A DNA stretch of 22,736 nucleotides, taken from IMG/VR virus record IMGVR_UViG_3300032213_002090, positions 1-22,736 of that record; one strand, given 5' to 3'. This document shows positions 1 through 8,568 of this stretch, piece after piece. Under the pieces are notes generated by a model. It worked only from the letters and a program-made list of their open reading frames with translations. It did not search any database and was not told the origin of the DNA. A program made the position numbers and the translations under genes. This stretch comes from a virus. Positions within the stretch are counted from its first letter, which is position 1. Every line of letters starts with the position of its first letter.

Positions 1-93
1 ATTTCCACCCAAAAAAGAAAGTAGGGTAGACTTATCTTCAATTAGATTAATCATACCCTACTAATATACTAAAAATATTTTGATTTACAAAAT
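1..93 (-). terminator. Probable intrinsic terminator after the PhyH gene
   Basis: A 9-bp perfect inverted repeat (20-28 and 54-62, core GTAGGGTA / TACCCTAC) lies just past the stop of the oxygenase gene. Read on the minus strand, the second arm is followed by TTCTTTTTT, so it has the polarity of a terminator for the minus-strand operon. The loop is about 25 nt, long for a classical hairpin, which lowers certainty. No gene is visible in these first 93 bases. Confidence 0.5.
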
Positions 94-870
94 TTATTCT
101 CCCCAATGCTTTTCACGTAATTCGTAAATATCAATTGGTTCTCTTTTCATTTGATTACCTGGATTGAAATATGCACCTTTCTTTAAATAACCACCTAAGA
201 AGTTTCTTCTCATTCTTGTTGTATCTTTATTAGGGTCAGAACCATGTACAACATGTGAATGTAAAAGTGCAACTTGTCCTTTTTTCAAATAACCTTCTAC
301 TTTGCGGAAATCATGTCCTTCTGGCATTACACAACTAATTCCTCTCTCACTTCTCCAATTTGGAGTATTTGTTGCCTTTCTTTCTTCGTTATCTTCCATT
401 GGTAAAACAGGTAATCTATGTGAACCTTCATAATTCCAAACAGAACCATTTTCAGGGTCATGATTATCTAATGCTAATGCTGTGTTTACAATTTCGTTGT
501 GGCCACATCCTGTATAAAATGCATTTTGATGTTGGTCTCTTCCTAATTCACCCTTTGGTTTGAAATATGCCCATGTTTGCATTCCAACCACATCTCCTTC
601 CATTAGAAATTCCATTGCTTCAATCATTTTAGGATGTGCAAATAATTTTTCTAATTTTGGTGATAATTTGTGTGGATACATGAATGGTTCATATTCTTGC
701 CATTTTTCGGGCTCAGATGTATTACGTTCCAAACGTAATCTATTCAATTCTTCGTTGATTTCATCAACTTCCGTTTCGGTAAGTAATTCCAATACCGTCC
801 AACCTTTATATCTCCAATCAAATGTCATTTGTTGGATTTCCTCGTTGGTAAGATGTTTAAATTTTGACAT
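94..870 (-). CDS. PhyH-family Fe(II)/2-oxoglutarate dioxygenase-like protein with a variant iron motif
   Basis: 258 aa, typical length for the phytanoyl-CoA dioxygenase (PhyH) family, which hydroxylates small molecules or protein side chains using Fe(II), O2 and 2-oxoglutarate. Visible landmarks are the double-stranded beta-helix region with HQNAFYTG at 114-121, ALALDNHDPENGSV at 131-144, a GSHR turn at 149-152, the distal HVVHGS motif with His209, and RMRRNF at 219-224 supplying the 2-oxoglutarate-binding Arg. In the family the first motif is normally HxD; here it is H114-Q-N116 (codon AAT at 523-525), so one iron ligand is altered. PhyH-like genes are known in T4-like cyanophages, where the substrate is usually unknown. 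It is the last gene of the block, 69 nt after the 125-aa gene, and its ATG has an A/T-rich leader without Shine-Dalgarno. Family assignment is confident; activity and substrate are not. Confidence 0.85.
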   Translation of the reverse strand: MSKFKHLTNEEIQQMTFDWRYKGWTVLELLTETEVDEINEELNRLRLERNTSEPEKWQEYEPFMYPHKLSPKLEKLFAHPKMIEAMEFLMEGDVVGMQTWAYFKPKGELGRDQHQNAFYTGCGHNEIVNTALALDNHDPENGSVWNYEGSHRLPVLPMEDNEERKATNTPNWRSERGISCVMPEGHDFRKVEGYLKKGQVALLHSHVVHGSDPNKDTTRMRRNFLGGYLKKGAYFNPGNQMKREPIDIYELREKHWGE

Positions 871-880
871 AACTTTATTT

Positions 881-888
881 TATTTATA
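881..888 (-). promoter_or_regulatory. T4-late-promoter-like TATAAATA before the PhyH gene
   Basis: On the coding strand the gap 871-939 contains TATAAATA, the T4 late -10 consensus, ending 10 nt before the ATG. That is close for a promoter and would give an almost leaderless mRNA. The gap is nearly all A/T, so a chance match is possible. Confidence 0.25.
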
Positions 889-939
889 ATTAAATATACG
901 ATTTTATTTTTATTTTACCAAATTAAAATATGATTGTTA

Positions 940-1317
940 TCAATTTTTATGAAATTGTAATAAATTTGGTAAATACAATCCAACGTTTTTTAGAAAAAAT
1001 GATGCTCTGTTTATAGCTGCTTGATTTGAGTTTTTAACACCCTTATCATCTATTTCACCATCATTCTTATATGTAGTATTTAATGGGCCTTTGATTCTCC
1101 ATTTTACCTCTATAACTTTCCAATGTGGATTTTCTTTATACAATTCATATGTTTTTAAATCTATTTCAAAAACATGAGCATTTGAGTCATTTGCTTTTTG
1201 AATAAAATATCTCATTATAAACCCCAAACTATAATCATCATTGGTTGGTGATGGAACTATTGTATTTGGAAATTTAATATCAAATAAATTTAAATTATTT
1301 ACAACATCTTTATACAT
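940..1317 (-). CDS. Conserved phage structural or baseplate-associated protein, unknown function
   Basis: 125 aa, soluble, no signal or membrane segment. The core (SLGFIMRYFIQKANDSN at about 30-46, then FEIDLKTYELYK, then VKWRIKGP) resembles small hypothetical structural proteins I associate with tail clusters of T4-like marine phages, in which an RYF..K segment is followed by a conserved WxIxGP strand. I cannot name a function. It starts 5 nt after the stop of the 749-aa hub-like gene, so the two are probably translationally coupled and belong to the same baseplate module. The ATG has no Shine-Dalgarno sequence; it is chosen because it gives the full conserved N-terminus with almost no intergenic gap. 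Confidence 0.8.
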   Translation of the reverse strand: MYKDVVNNLNLFDIKFPNTIVPSPTNDDYSLGFIMRYFIQKANDSNAHVFEIDLKTYELYKENPHWKVIEVKWRIKGPLNTTYKNDGEIDDKGVKNSNQAAINRASFFLKNVGLYLPNLLQFHKN

Positions 1318-1322
1318 AAAAT

Positions 1323-3572
1323 TTAAGATTTATATTTGTAAACCCAATCGGCTTCAATTGTTGTTAACCAACCATTTTGATTATCCATAGTATGTTGTAT
1401 GTTATTTATTCTAAACTCACCAATTTTATTTCGCATTTCTGGAACACCATCAGTTGTAAATGTTTCACCAATATTAAATCCGGATAATCCATCTAATTTA
1501 AAAGTTATACTAATATTTGTTAAAACTTGTGTATCCGTATTAAAATAACTCTTATCATTTATTAACTTTGTATACAAATAATTTGTATTTGTAACAACCA
1601 ATGTTTGAATACTTTTTTTATCGTTTGGATTTAATTTGAAATTAATTAAATTATCACTTTCAGAAGTTGTATAATCTACATCATATGGTGTAGAATTATC
1701 ATCATTTGATTCATATTTTGAAAATGAACCAGTTGGTGGTAATAATTTATCATATTGAATTTGATTAATACTATATAGTCCATCGACTGTTGTGTGGTTT
1801 GAATATGAACTTAAACCATATATTCTATCTCTAAATTCAATTGATGATGGTGCAACTGAATCGGTTCCAAATCTATTTTGTGCAACAAATGCGTTTGCAT
1901 TTTGTATAGCAATTGCAGCTGCATTAGAATCCATATTAAAAGTAAAATCAAAATCTCTTACAATTGAATTTATACTTAATGGATTAAATCTATAATCCAA
2001 TCTAGCAGGGTCTTTTTCCGTTGGGGTTTTGTTTAATTCTGAAAATAATTTAAAATCAATAATAGTTGCCGAACTATTTTCGTATAGATTACCATATCCC
2101 AATTTAAATATACCAAAACTTCTATCATTAATTAATTCTAAAATTTGTTCTAAAAAATCTATTCTACTATACGATTGATACCAAGCAGTAATTACTCTAT
2201 TATAATCTATAAAAATATTTAATGCGTTTCCAATAACATATGGGTCTTTTAAATTTATTTTTTCATTACCAGATGGATGTTGGAATTCAACTTCTTCATT
2301 TACTATTATAGATTTACCATTTATGGATGCATCCACTAAATTTTTTGTATCAGTAGTTAAAATTCCTTTTTCTGTAACACCATATTTTGGAAAACTTTTA
2401 TTTGGAAACAATACGGCACCATCTTGTGCGGTAATAAATTTATGGATTTTTATAGGTACTATTTCGTCATATTTACCACCACCAATTTTAAAAATTTTAG
2501 TATTTCCTGAATTTGGTAGATTTAATTTAAAATCTGGATTCGTAGAACCCTTAGTAAGTAAATTATTTAATATTTGTGTTAATATAAATTTTAATGAAAT
2601 ATATGGTGTTGACGAAACAACTACATCTTCCGTTGAATTATTTATTTTAGTAAAATTAAAAAATTCATTTTTCCAGTCATTTTCATTTAATTTTAATAAA
2701 GCCTCCAAATCCATACCAGGCATATCATTTGCTATATTATACATTATTTCTTGAAACAATGTTGGTTCTTTTTCTTTTTGAATTCTCAAAACACCAAATC
2801 CTGTGTTAATAGTTAATGGCATTTGATAATTTATTTCGTTACCTTGAATATATGTTGCCATTACAGAAAATGTTCCGTCTATATTTATTTTATAATTGTA
2901 ATCAAATAATATTCCTGCAAATCTATCATAACTACCTTTTGATTTTCTACAATCATTTAAATATTCTGCAAATTCTGTACCGGTTGGTATTTGATATTTT
3001 AAAAAATCTTTTCTAAATTTATCATAATCCGATTTTGTAGCTAATAAATTATTATTTGTTATTTCATTTATATAAGAATTATCACCAAATTCTATAAGAA
3101 CATGCATTCCCATTTGTAGGAAAAATTGTTCTACTAATTCTAATTGATGTAAAGAAAAACATCTGATGTTTACCATAGCCATTTTTCTGGTCATTGCAGT
3201 TCCATCAGCTTTTATATCCAAGCTTTCTATTATTACAGGAGATATTTTTCTACCAGATTCACTTTCACATTCTATTATATTCCCATCAAAATCATAACCA
3301 ACTATTGTCTTTCCAATATTATAATTTATTTTAGGGTCAGTATGATTTGTAATAATACATCCTTTATATTTTGGTTTTGAATCAGGTTTGGTTAAAATTT
3401 CACCAACTTGTTTCATTATCTCCTCTTTGGACATACCAGGTTTTGATTGAACAATTTTTGCAGCGGAGGACATAATAATAAAAGGCATTTTTAAATTACT
3501 TTTATTTATATTTGCTTGCCTTTCTTTTAAAACATCAATTATCCAAGTTTTTAAAGGAAATCTATAATTCAT
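1323..3572 (-). CDS. Large baseplate hub-like protein
   Basis: 749 aa. Segments look like a beta-rich hub or tail-tip protein: an N-terminal helical part (1-60), a region with MVNIRCFSLHQLELVEQFF followed by MGMHVLIEFGD (about 133-162), long beta-rich stretches, and a C-terminus (IGETFTTDGVPEM, then IGEFRINNIQHTMDN and GWLTTIEADW) that looks like the OB or beta-barrel ending of tail hub proteins. It sits directly after a LysM baseplate protein (5-nt gap), downstream of the tape measure and a tube-junction-like protein, where T4-type phages keep gp27/gp5-type hub genes. No lysozyme or other peptidoglycan hydrolase domain is recognisable. A VgrG-like spike cannot be excluded. Hub is an inference from position and texture, not a motif match. 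Confidence 0.65.
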   Translation of the reverse strand: MNYRFPLKTWIIDVLKERQANINKSNLKMPFIIMSSAAKIVQSKPGMSKEEIMKQVGEILTKPDSKPKYKGCIITNHTDPKINYNIGKTIVGYDFDGNIIECESESGRKISPVIIESLDIKADGTAMTRKMAMVNIRCFSLHQLELVEQFFLQMGMHVLIEFGDNSYINEITNNNLLATKSDYDKFRKDFLKYQIPTGTEFAEYLNDCRKSKGSYDRFAGILFDYNYKINIDGTFSVMATYIQGNEINYQMPLTINTGFGVLRIQKEKEPTLFQEIMYNIANDMPGMDLEALLKLNENDWKNEFFNFTKINNSTEDVVVSSTPYISLKFILTQILNNLLTKGSTNPDFKLNLPNSGNTKIFKIGGGKYDEIVPIKIHKFITAQDGAVLFPNKSFPKYGVTEKGILTTDTKNLVDASINGKSIIVNEEVEFQHPSGNEKINLKDPYVIGNALNIFIDYNRVITAWYQSYSRIDFLEQILELINDRSFGIFKLGYGNLYENSSATIIDFKLFSELNKTPTEKDPARLDYRFNPLSINSIVRDFDFTFNMDSNAAAIAIQNANAFVAQNRFGTDSVAPSSIEFRDRIYGLSSYSNHTTVDGLYSINQIQYDKLLPPTGSFSKYESNDDNSTPYDVDYTTSESDNLINFKLNPNDKKSIQTLVVTNTNYLYTKLINDKSYFNTDTQVLTNISITFKLDGLSGFNIGETFTTDGVPEMRNKIGEFRINNIQHTMDNQNGWLTTIEADWVYKYKS

Positions 3573-3577
3573 ATAAC

Positions 3578-3880
3578 TTATTTGTTTATTTTTTCCAAAT
3601 CAGATACTATCTTTGATATATTTCCAGGTATTCTTAATTGTGTTCCAGGTTCTATGTGAAGTGATGCATCATTTAAATTATTTGCAACAGAAATTGCCCA
3701 CCACAAATTTTTATCACCATAATATTTGTTTGCCAATATATCCAATCTATCTCCGGATGTACTGATTATGTATATATCATTATCCGTTGCTTTTATTTTT
3801 GGGTATATTGTACTTTCCAAATATTTTCTTTTGGTTTCGTTTGTCGTTAATGTTTTACTATATGAATATCTACTTGCCAT
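3578..3880 (-). CDS. LysM-domain baseplate protein (gp53 / tail protein X-like)
   Basis: 100 aa with one LysM domain at about residues 37-86: YIISTSGDRLDILANKYYGD, then LWWAISVANNL and a PGTQLRIP ending. This is the form seen in tail protein X of P2-like phages and in the LysM part of T4 baseplate wedge gp53, where the domain serves virion assembly or docking and not lysis. The start codon overlaps the stop of the upstream 489-aa gene by one base (TAATG), a strong sign of coupled translation. A 5-nt gap separates it from the hub-like gene. Domain call is firm; the exact baseplate position is inferred from gene order. Confidence 0.85.
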   Translation of the reverse strand: MASRYSYSKTLTTNETKRKYLESTIYPKIKATDNDIYIISTSGDRLDILANKYYGDKNLWWAISVANNLNDASLHIEPGTQLRIPGNISKIVSDLEKINK

Positions 3881-5349
3881 TATTTTTGTTCCATATTTTT
3901 AAGAGAGCGTGCGTCTGTCCATTTTTCAATATCAGTTCTTTTATCTTCTTTTTCATTACCATTTGGTTCCGTCATATCATCTAATCTATATGTAATAGTT
4001 TTACCATCTTTTGCAATATCAGATGTTTCAATTATTTTCATATCCACACTAACATTAACTACTGTTGGATAAACTATGCTTTTATCATCTTTAAAATCAG
4101 GATTGGTACTTGCCCAAGAAATACTTTGTGGTACACCAATACTTACATTTGATATCAATACATTTAAATTTTTATAGTAATCACCTAAACTAAATTGTAG
4201 TATATTTGGTGAAAAAACTAATGGACTATTTTTTTCATTACCCAATTGAACAGATGCTAACTTTTTATCAGGAAATCCAAATCCTCTTAATATATTTAAT
4301 TTATTTTTTATTACAGATTGTTGTGTTGTGTTTAACCAATATACATTAAATGAAATTTTTAAATCTCTACTTACACCCAAATATCTATAATTTTTAAATG
4401 GAGAACCAACATATTTAAATTCATTCCAATCAGAATTTATTGTTTCGGATATTTCTCCTGTAAACGATGCCGGTAAAATTAATCTATTATTATCTTCTGA
4501 TTTAAATGATATATAAGTTACTCCTGTTTTTGCATGTTTACTTATAAGTGTATTATATTCATCATTACTAAAAATTTGTTTTTCTAATACATCATTTCTC
4601 ATATTATCAAAAGAAGTTAATCCCATTTCACTTCTTTTTTTCATTTTATCCGTGTAATATGAAAATTCCATTCCCATAAGGCCTTCGGTTACTAATTCTA
4701 TTTGTTTCATATATTCCGATGAAACTAATTTATTATCATATTGAAGTGCAATAACTTCCGTTGGTGGTTTTCGTTTTTTTCTGTTACCAGTTAAGAGTCT
4801 ATTTACACCTTTTCTTAATGCATCACTTGCAAGTTGTTGTGTTTTACCAATTGCATTATTAGCTAAATCTTTTGCATTAGGAGGGCCTTTTAATAATCCT
4901 GTTAGGAAGTTATCCTTCATTGGAGCTTTGGAAATAAAATAATCGGTATCTTCTTCCACTGCATATTTTAATGATGTGTGGTCACCATTTACGGGTTGAG
5001 TTCCTTTTGAAACAGGTGATGCAGTTTTACTTTCAAAAATTGTATCGGATGGTCTGTTTGCCGAACCTCCTAAAAGATTACCCAAATTTAATCCAAATCC
5101 TCCCTTTTTATTTTCATCATTATACCTTGCACCTCTAACTGCCGCCGTTCTAGCTATATCAATAGTACCGGCACTTTCTATTCTTAATAAATCTGTCCCA
5201 TATACTCTTGGAAGATTTCTTGTAAGTTGTAATAAAGGTCTATTTCTATTTAATTCCGAATTAAGAATATTTTCCTGCTTTGCAGGTTTTTCTACAAAAG
5301 GAACTTGATAATCTTTATCTAAAAATAAATCTTTAAGAGATTTTGCCAT
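3880..5349 (-). CDS. Probable tail tube-baseplate junction protein (gp48/gp54-like)
   Basis: 489 aa. The first 200 residues are low in recognisable features, with a Gly/Leu patch (83-95) and a basic stretch GNRKKRKPP (188-196). The part from about 275 to 440 looks like a tube-fold beta barrel: LPASFTGEISETINSDW (292-308), YVGSPFKNYRYLGVSRDLKI (313-332), LNVLISNVSIGVP (395-407) and a closing beta strand with YPTVVNVSVDMKI. The alternation around a W..F.Y.GR-like turn recalls T4 gp48/gp54, which cap the baseplate and nucleate the tube. It lies right after the tape measure gene, the T4 order being 29-48-54. No similarity is strong enough to be certain; an unrelated structural protein is the alternative. 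Confidence 0.6.
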   Translation of the reverse strand: MAKSLKDLFLDKDYQVPFVEKPAKQENILNSELNRNRPLLQLTRNLPRVYGTDLLRIESAGTIDIARTAAVRGARYNDENKKGGFGLNLGNLLGGSANRPSDTIFESKTASPVSKGTQPVNGDHTSLKYAVEEDTDYFISKAPMKDNFLTGLLKGPPNAKDLANNAIGKTQQLASDALRKGVNRLLTGNRKKRKPPTEVIALQYDNKLVSSEYMKQIELVTEGLMGMEFSYYTDKMKKRSEMGLTSFDNMRNDVLEKQIFSNDEYNTLISKHAKTGVTYISFKSEDNNRLILPASFTGEISETINSDWNEFKYVGSPFKNYRYLGVSRDLKISFNVYWLNTTQQSVIKNKLNILRGFGFPDKKLASVQLGNEKNSPLVFSPNILQFSLGDYYKNLNVLISNVSIGVPQSISWASTNPDFKDDKSIVYPTVVNVSVDMKIIETSDIAKDGKTITYRLDDMTEPNGNEKEDKRTDIEKWTDARSLKNMEQK

Positions 5350-5367
5350 TTATATTTACTATTTTAG

Positions 5368-5378
5368 TATAAATATTT
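5368..5378 (-). promoter_or_regulatory. Recurrent ATATTTATA element before the 489-aa gene
   Basis: The coding strand reads AAATATTTATA, 18 nt before the ATG, in the 40-nt gap after the tape measure gene. It is one of a set of near-identical elements in front of genes throughout the window. Possibly a phage late -10 promoter element; function is inferred. Confidence 0.4.
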
Positions 5379-5389
5379 AATTTAATTAT

Positions 5390-8296
5390 TTACCTATACC
5401 AACCCAAACTTTGTTTTAAAGTTGTTTCTTTCTTTTGGCCTCTACTGTTTAATTGATGTTTTACTAAAGAGTTAGATATATCTTTTCCATCCATAATCAT
5501 TTGAACTACTGCAGGTGTTGCTTGATATCCAGCCATCTCCGCTACCAATAATTCAATATTTTTCATCACAGTCAACATTTGAGTACCTTCATCTAATGCG
5601 GTTTGTACTTGCTGTTGTTGTTTTACTTGTTCTACTTTTTTAGCTGGTTGGCCAACTCCTGTCATTGCATCTGCCGCTTTACCACCCAAAAAATATCCCA
5701 GTCCACCACCTATTAAAGCACCTGCAGGTACAGTTGCCCAAGCAAATGGGCCACCCGCTGCACCCAATTGTGCACCATAAGCTGCACCTGCCCATCCAGC
5801 TGCTGCGGACGTACCTACCCCAGCTGCTATTTGTGTTGTAGATTGTCCTTCGTTATATCTACCATATGCATCTAATCCAGCACCTAATACTCCTAATCCT
5901 TTTCCTGCAACATTTGCAAATTTGGAATATTTTGCAAGTTTGGATGCATCTTTAAATGCTTTTGCTTCTGCTGCTGATACAATTTGTCCTTTTGCATTTC
6001 TAACTAATTGATTTGCTCCCGTGCCCGTAACTTTATATCCTGCAAAATTACCTCCAATTCCAGCTCCAGTTCCTGCAGTAGCCGATTTTGCTCCTCCTGC
6101 AGCTGTAGCGGTTACTGCTTTTCCGGCCATTTTATTAAGTAATAAACCACCTGCAGCTGCTCCAAGACCTGTTACAATTGCTTCCATTATACTTTGTAAC
6201 CTACTAGATGCAACCGATAATGCATCTAAACTTGTAACCGCATTTCTATATGCAGGGTTTTCATTTAAACCAACGGCCAAAGCCTTTGCAAATTCAGCAT
6301 CAACAACTGCTTTTGTAACAGTTATTTTTGCTTCTGCAATCATACTTGCCTTTTCTGCACCCGATACTCTCTTTAAAAAGGCTTTATTTTCAGCATCCAT
6401 TGTTCCAGCAAGTCCCATAGATTTTCCACCTTCTGCACGAGCTTGGAATTCATCTATTCCCATTCCAAATATTTGTTGGAATTGTGCAGCTGCTAATGGG
6501 CCTGCCTTTCTTACGGATTCTAATACACCAGATTGTTTTATATTTGCAAATGCCTCACCATATTTTCCTTGGTATGCAAGTGATTGTGCAACTGAAAAAT
6601 CCACAGGTCTATTAAGCATATTACTTAATGATATTTGTGCCTGTAAACTTTGTTTATAATTTAAAATACTTCCTGTAATACCTTCTGCAAATTTAGGAAG
6701 ATTACCTCCCATTTGTCTAAGTGCAATTGCTTGTTGTTGAAATGATTTTGCATTTTGTATATTATAACTTAACATCTTTCCAGATGCTTCGGCCATATCT
6801 TGTAAAATAACTGCTGGGTTTAATTTTGCAATATCTGCCATTTTAGCAGATGTATAGACCATATTTAAAGCGGTTTTTCCGGAAGAACCATCTATTCTTC
6901 TAAATGCTGCCATTATATCTCCAATAGATTGAGTACTTATTCCCATCTGTTTTGAAAATACTGCCGCTTGTGAACCCAATGTTGTTCCAAAAAAGTTCAC
7001 ATTTGCTCCGGATGCAATGTCTGTTATTGCACTTGCAACAGATTCGGCACCCACACCTGCTAATTGCATTTGTGATGCATTATATCCTACACTACCAATT
7101 CCTCTACCAAAAAATGCAGTTTTTGCAGCTTTGCTAAATTCAACATTTAAAGATTGCATTTTAAAGTCAAATTCTTTAGCAGCTTCTGCTGCATAATACA
7201 TTCCTTTACCATACTTTTTAGATAAAGGGCCACCGAATAATTTTGCATCTCTGTTAAATTTAGCCTGTGCTATATTAACATCTTCTTGTCTTGCCGCTAA
7301 TTGTGGTGCATATTTATTTGCTAATGTATAATATGCTTTAGAGAGACCAGGTATATATTCTCTCATTGCCAGAGCAAAACTAGTAACACCGGCTCCGATT
7401 GCTGCACCTGCTAGAGTACGTGACAATTTGGCACCAGATTTATTACCTGTTTGTTCTTTAACCCTTGCCTCTAAAAGTTGATTAAGTCCTTCTCCTCCAG
7501 GAAGGCCACTTAATGCCGCACCCGTTACTACACTATTTGCTTTTTGATTTTCTTCAAATTTTAATAATTGTTCGTATCTTTGAGATGCTTCACCACTTAG
7601 ACCTTGAGCTTTTCCCATTTCTCTCAAAGCTTTCTTCATTCCACCTAATCCCTTTCCACTATCATTAATTTTATCTAAGATTTCTTCCCAATTATCACTT
7701 AATTCGGCAACATACTGATTATATTTCTTTTGATTTATTGTTCCTCTACTAACTTGTTTATTTAATTTATCAAAAGAAGATGGCATATTTTTAAGATAGT
7801 CCGATGCTTCTATTAATGCATCTCGTTGGTCTTCTTCTAAGTTTACATTTTTCTTTAAGAATTTACCAACTCCACCAGTAGCTGCTTTGATTGCATCTAC
7901 GTTTTTATTTATTCGTTTGGTTTCATCGGATTGTTCACCATATTGTCTTGTAATACTTCTTTGAAATGCGTTTAAGTCTGAGAAATTATCTGATAAATCA
8001 TCTACTGCTTTTGCCTGTGTTTCTAATGCTTTTGCAGCTTTTTCGGTTTCTTTTGTTAAACTCTTTAATTCCTTTTCAGCTTGTTTTATAGAAGCTATTA
8101 TTTCCTTATGAGTATCGTATTGTTCTCTTAGAGTTTTTAGTTGTTTTAATACTACTTGTTGTGCTTTGCCAGGTACATCTGCAAGTTCTTTTGCTTGCCT
8201 ATTTAAACTTTGATATTGGGCATCAATTTGTTTAAGACTATTTATATAATCTTGTAATTCTTGTTTATTTCCGAAATTCGGTGTTTCGTTTGCCAT
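5390..8296 (-). CDS. Tail tape measure protein
   Basis: 968 aa. The N-terminal third is strongly helical and charged with coiled-coil heptads (about 15-110) and many Lys/Glu/Gln. It is followed by Ala/Gly-rich hydrophobic segments at about 295-310, 700-725 and 822-872, the last with runs such as GAAYGAQLGAAGG. This mix of long helices and small-residue hydrophobic patches, plus size and placement after the tube and chaperone genes, is diagnostic of tape measure proteins, which set tail length and can be ejected into the host envelope. At about 0.15 nm per helical residue it would allow a tail of up to roughly 145 nm (inference). The C-terminus (NSRGQKKETTLKQSLGWYR region) should bind the baseplate side. 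No muralytic domain is recognised. The ATG overlaps the previous stop by one base (TAATG), giving coupled translation. Confidence 0.9.
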   Translation of the reverse strand: MANETPNFGNKQELQDYINSLKQIDAQYQSLNRQAKELADVPGKAQQVVLKQLKTLREQYDTHKEIIASIKQAEKELKSLTKETEKAAKALETQAKAVDDLSDNFSDLNAFQRSITRQYGEQSDETKRINKNVDAIKAATGGVGKFLKKNVNLEEDQRDALIEASDYLKNMPSSFDKLNKQVSRGTINQKKYNQYVAELSDNWEEILDKINDSGKGLGGMKKALREMGKAQGLSGEASQRYEQLLKFEENQKANSVVTGAALSGLPGGEGLNQLLEARVKEQTGNKSGAKLSRTLAGAAIGAGVTSFALAMREYIPGLSKAYYTLANKYAPQLAARQEDVNIAQAKFNRDAKLFGGPLSKKYGKGMYYAAEAAKEFDFKMQSLNVEFSKAAKTAFFGRGIGSVGYNASQMQLAGVGAESVASAITDIASGANVNFFGTTLGSQAAVFSKQMGISTQSIGDIMAAFRRIDGSSGKTALNMVYTSAKMADIAKLNPAVILQDMAEASGKMLSYNIQNAKSFQQQAIALRQMGGNLPKFAEGITGSILNYKQSLQAQISLSNMLNRPVDFSVAQSLAYQGKYGEAFANIKQSGVLESVRKAGPLAAAQFQQIFGMGIDEFQARAEGGKSMGLAGTMDAENKAFLKRVSGAEKASMIAEAKITVTKAVVDAEFAKALAVGLNENPAYRNAVTSLDALSVASSRLQSIMEAIVTGLGAAAGGLLLNKMAGKAVTATAAGGAKSATAGTGAGIGGNFAGYKVTGTGANQLVRNAKGQIVSAAEAKAFKDASKLAKYSKFANVAGKGLGVLGAGLDAYGRYNEGQSTTQIAAGVGTSAAAGWAGAAYGAQLGAAGGPFAWATVPAGALIGGGLGYFLGGKAADAMTGVGQPAKKVEQVKQQQQVQTALDEGTQMLTVMKNIELLVAEMAGYQATPAVVQMIMDGKDISNSLVKHQLNSRGQKKETTLKQSLGWYR

Positions 8297-8544
8297 TAGT
8301 ATTTCTTCTTAAGCACTTTTTGGATATCTTTTGTATCAATACCTTGTTTGCCCAATGTGTGTTTCATTTGACGTAAAGAAGTGTTTATCGAATTATCCCA
8401 CTTTTGATACATTGCACCTAATTGTGGGTCTCTTTTTTTCATATTTTTAATAAAGTCTTGTTGTGTATTTCTATCCTTTGCTTTTAAATACAAATCAAAA
8501 ACTTTATCAAACATCGATAATTCTACTAATCTTTTTTTGGGCAT
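8296..8544 (-). CDS. Small basic protein before the tape measure, possible tail assembly chaperone or hub factor
   Basis: 82 aa, highly charged and Lys-rich, predicted all-helical (FDKVFDLYLKAKDRNTQQDF, later DIQKVLKKKY at the C-terminus), without membrane or signal segment. I do not recognise the family. Its stop overlaps the tape measure start by one base, and it follows the gp26-like pair, so its product is probably needed in step with the tape measure. In T4 the comparable slot between genes 51 and 29 holds hub gene 28. An ATATTTATA-like element lies 14 nt before the ATG. A tape measure chaperone is a reasonable guess from position only. Confidence 0.7.
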   Translation of the reverse strand: MPKKRLVELSMFDKVFDLYLKAKDRNTQQDFIKNMKKRDPQLGAMYQKWDNSINTSLRQMKHTLGKQGIDTKDIQKVLKKKY

Positions 8545-8558
8545 AATAATACTTTATG

Positions 8559-8568
8559 TATAAATATT
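8559..8568 (-). promoter_or_regulatory. Recurrent ATATTTATA element before the 82-aa gene
   Basis: The coding strand reads AATATTTATA, overlapping the stop codon (TAA, 8567-8569) of the preceding small gene and ending 14 nt before the next ATG. It matches the elements before other genes here. Possible late promoter; inferred. Confidence 0.4.

Noticed and set aside
3578-3880. LysM protein as endolysin or peptidoglycan hydrolase
   Set aside because: Only the LysM fold is present with no catalytic domain, and its location fits a baseplate component.
6021-6659. 212-codon open frame on the + strand opposite the tape measure
   Set aside because: It is antisense to an Ala/Gly-rich part of the tape measure; its Pro/Ala-rich, low-complexity translation mirrors that composition, and it has no leader or neighbours.
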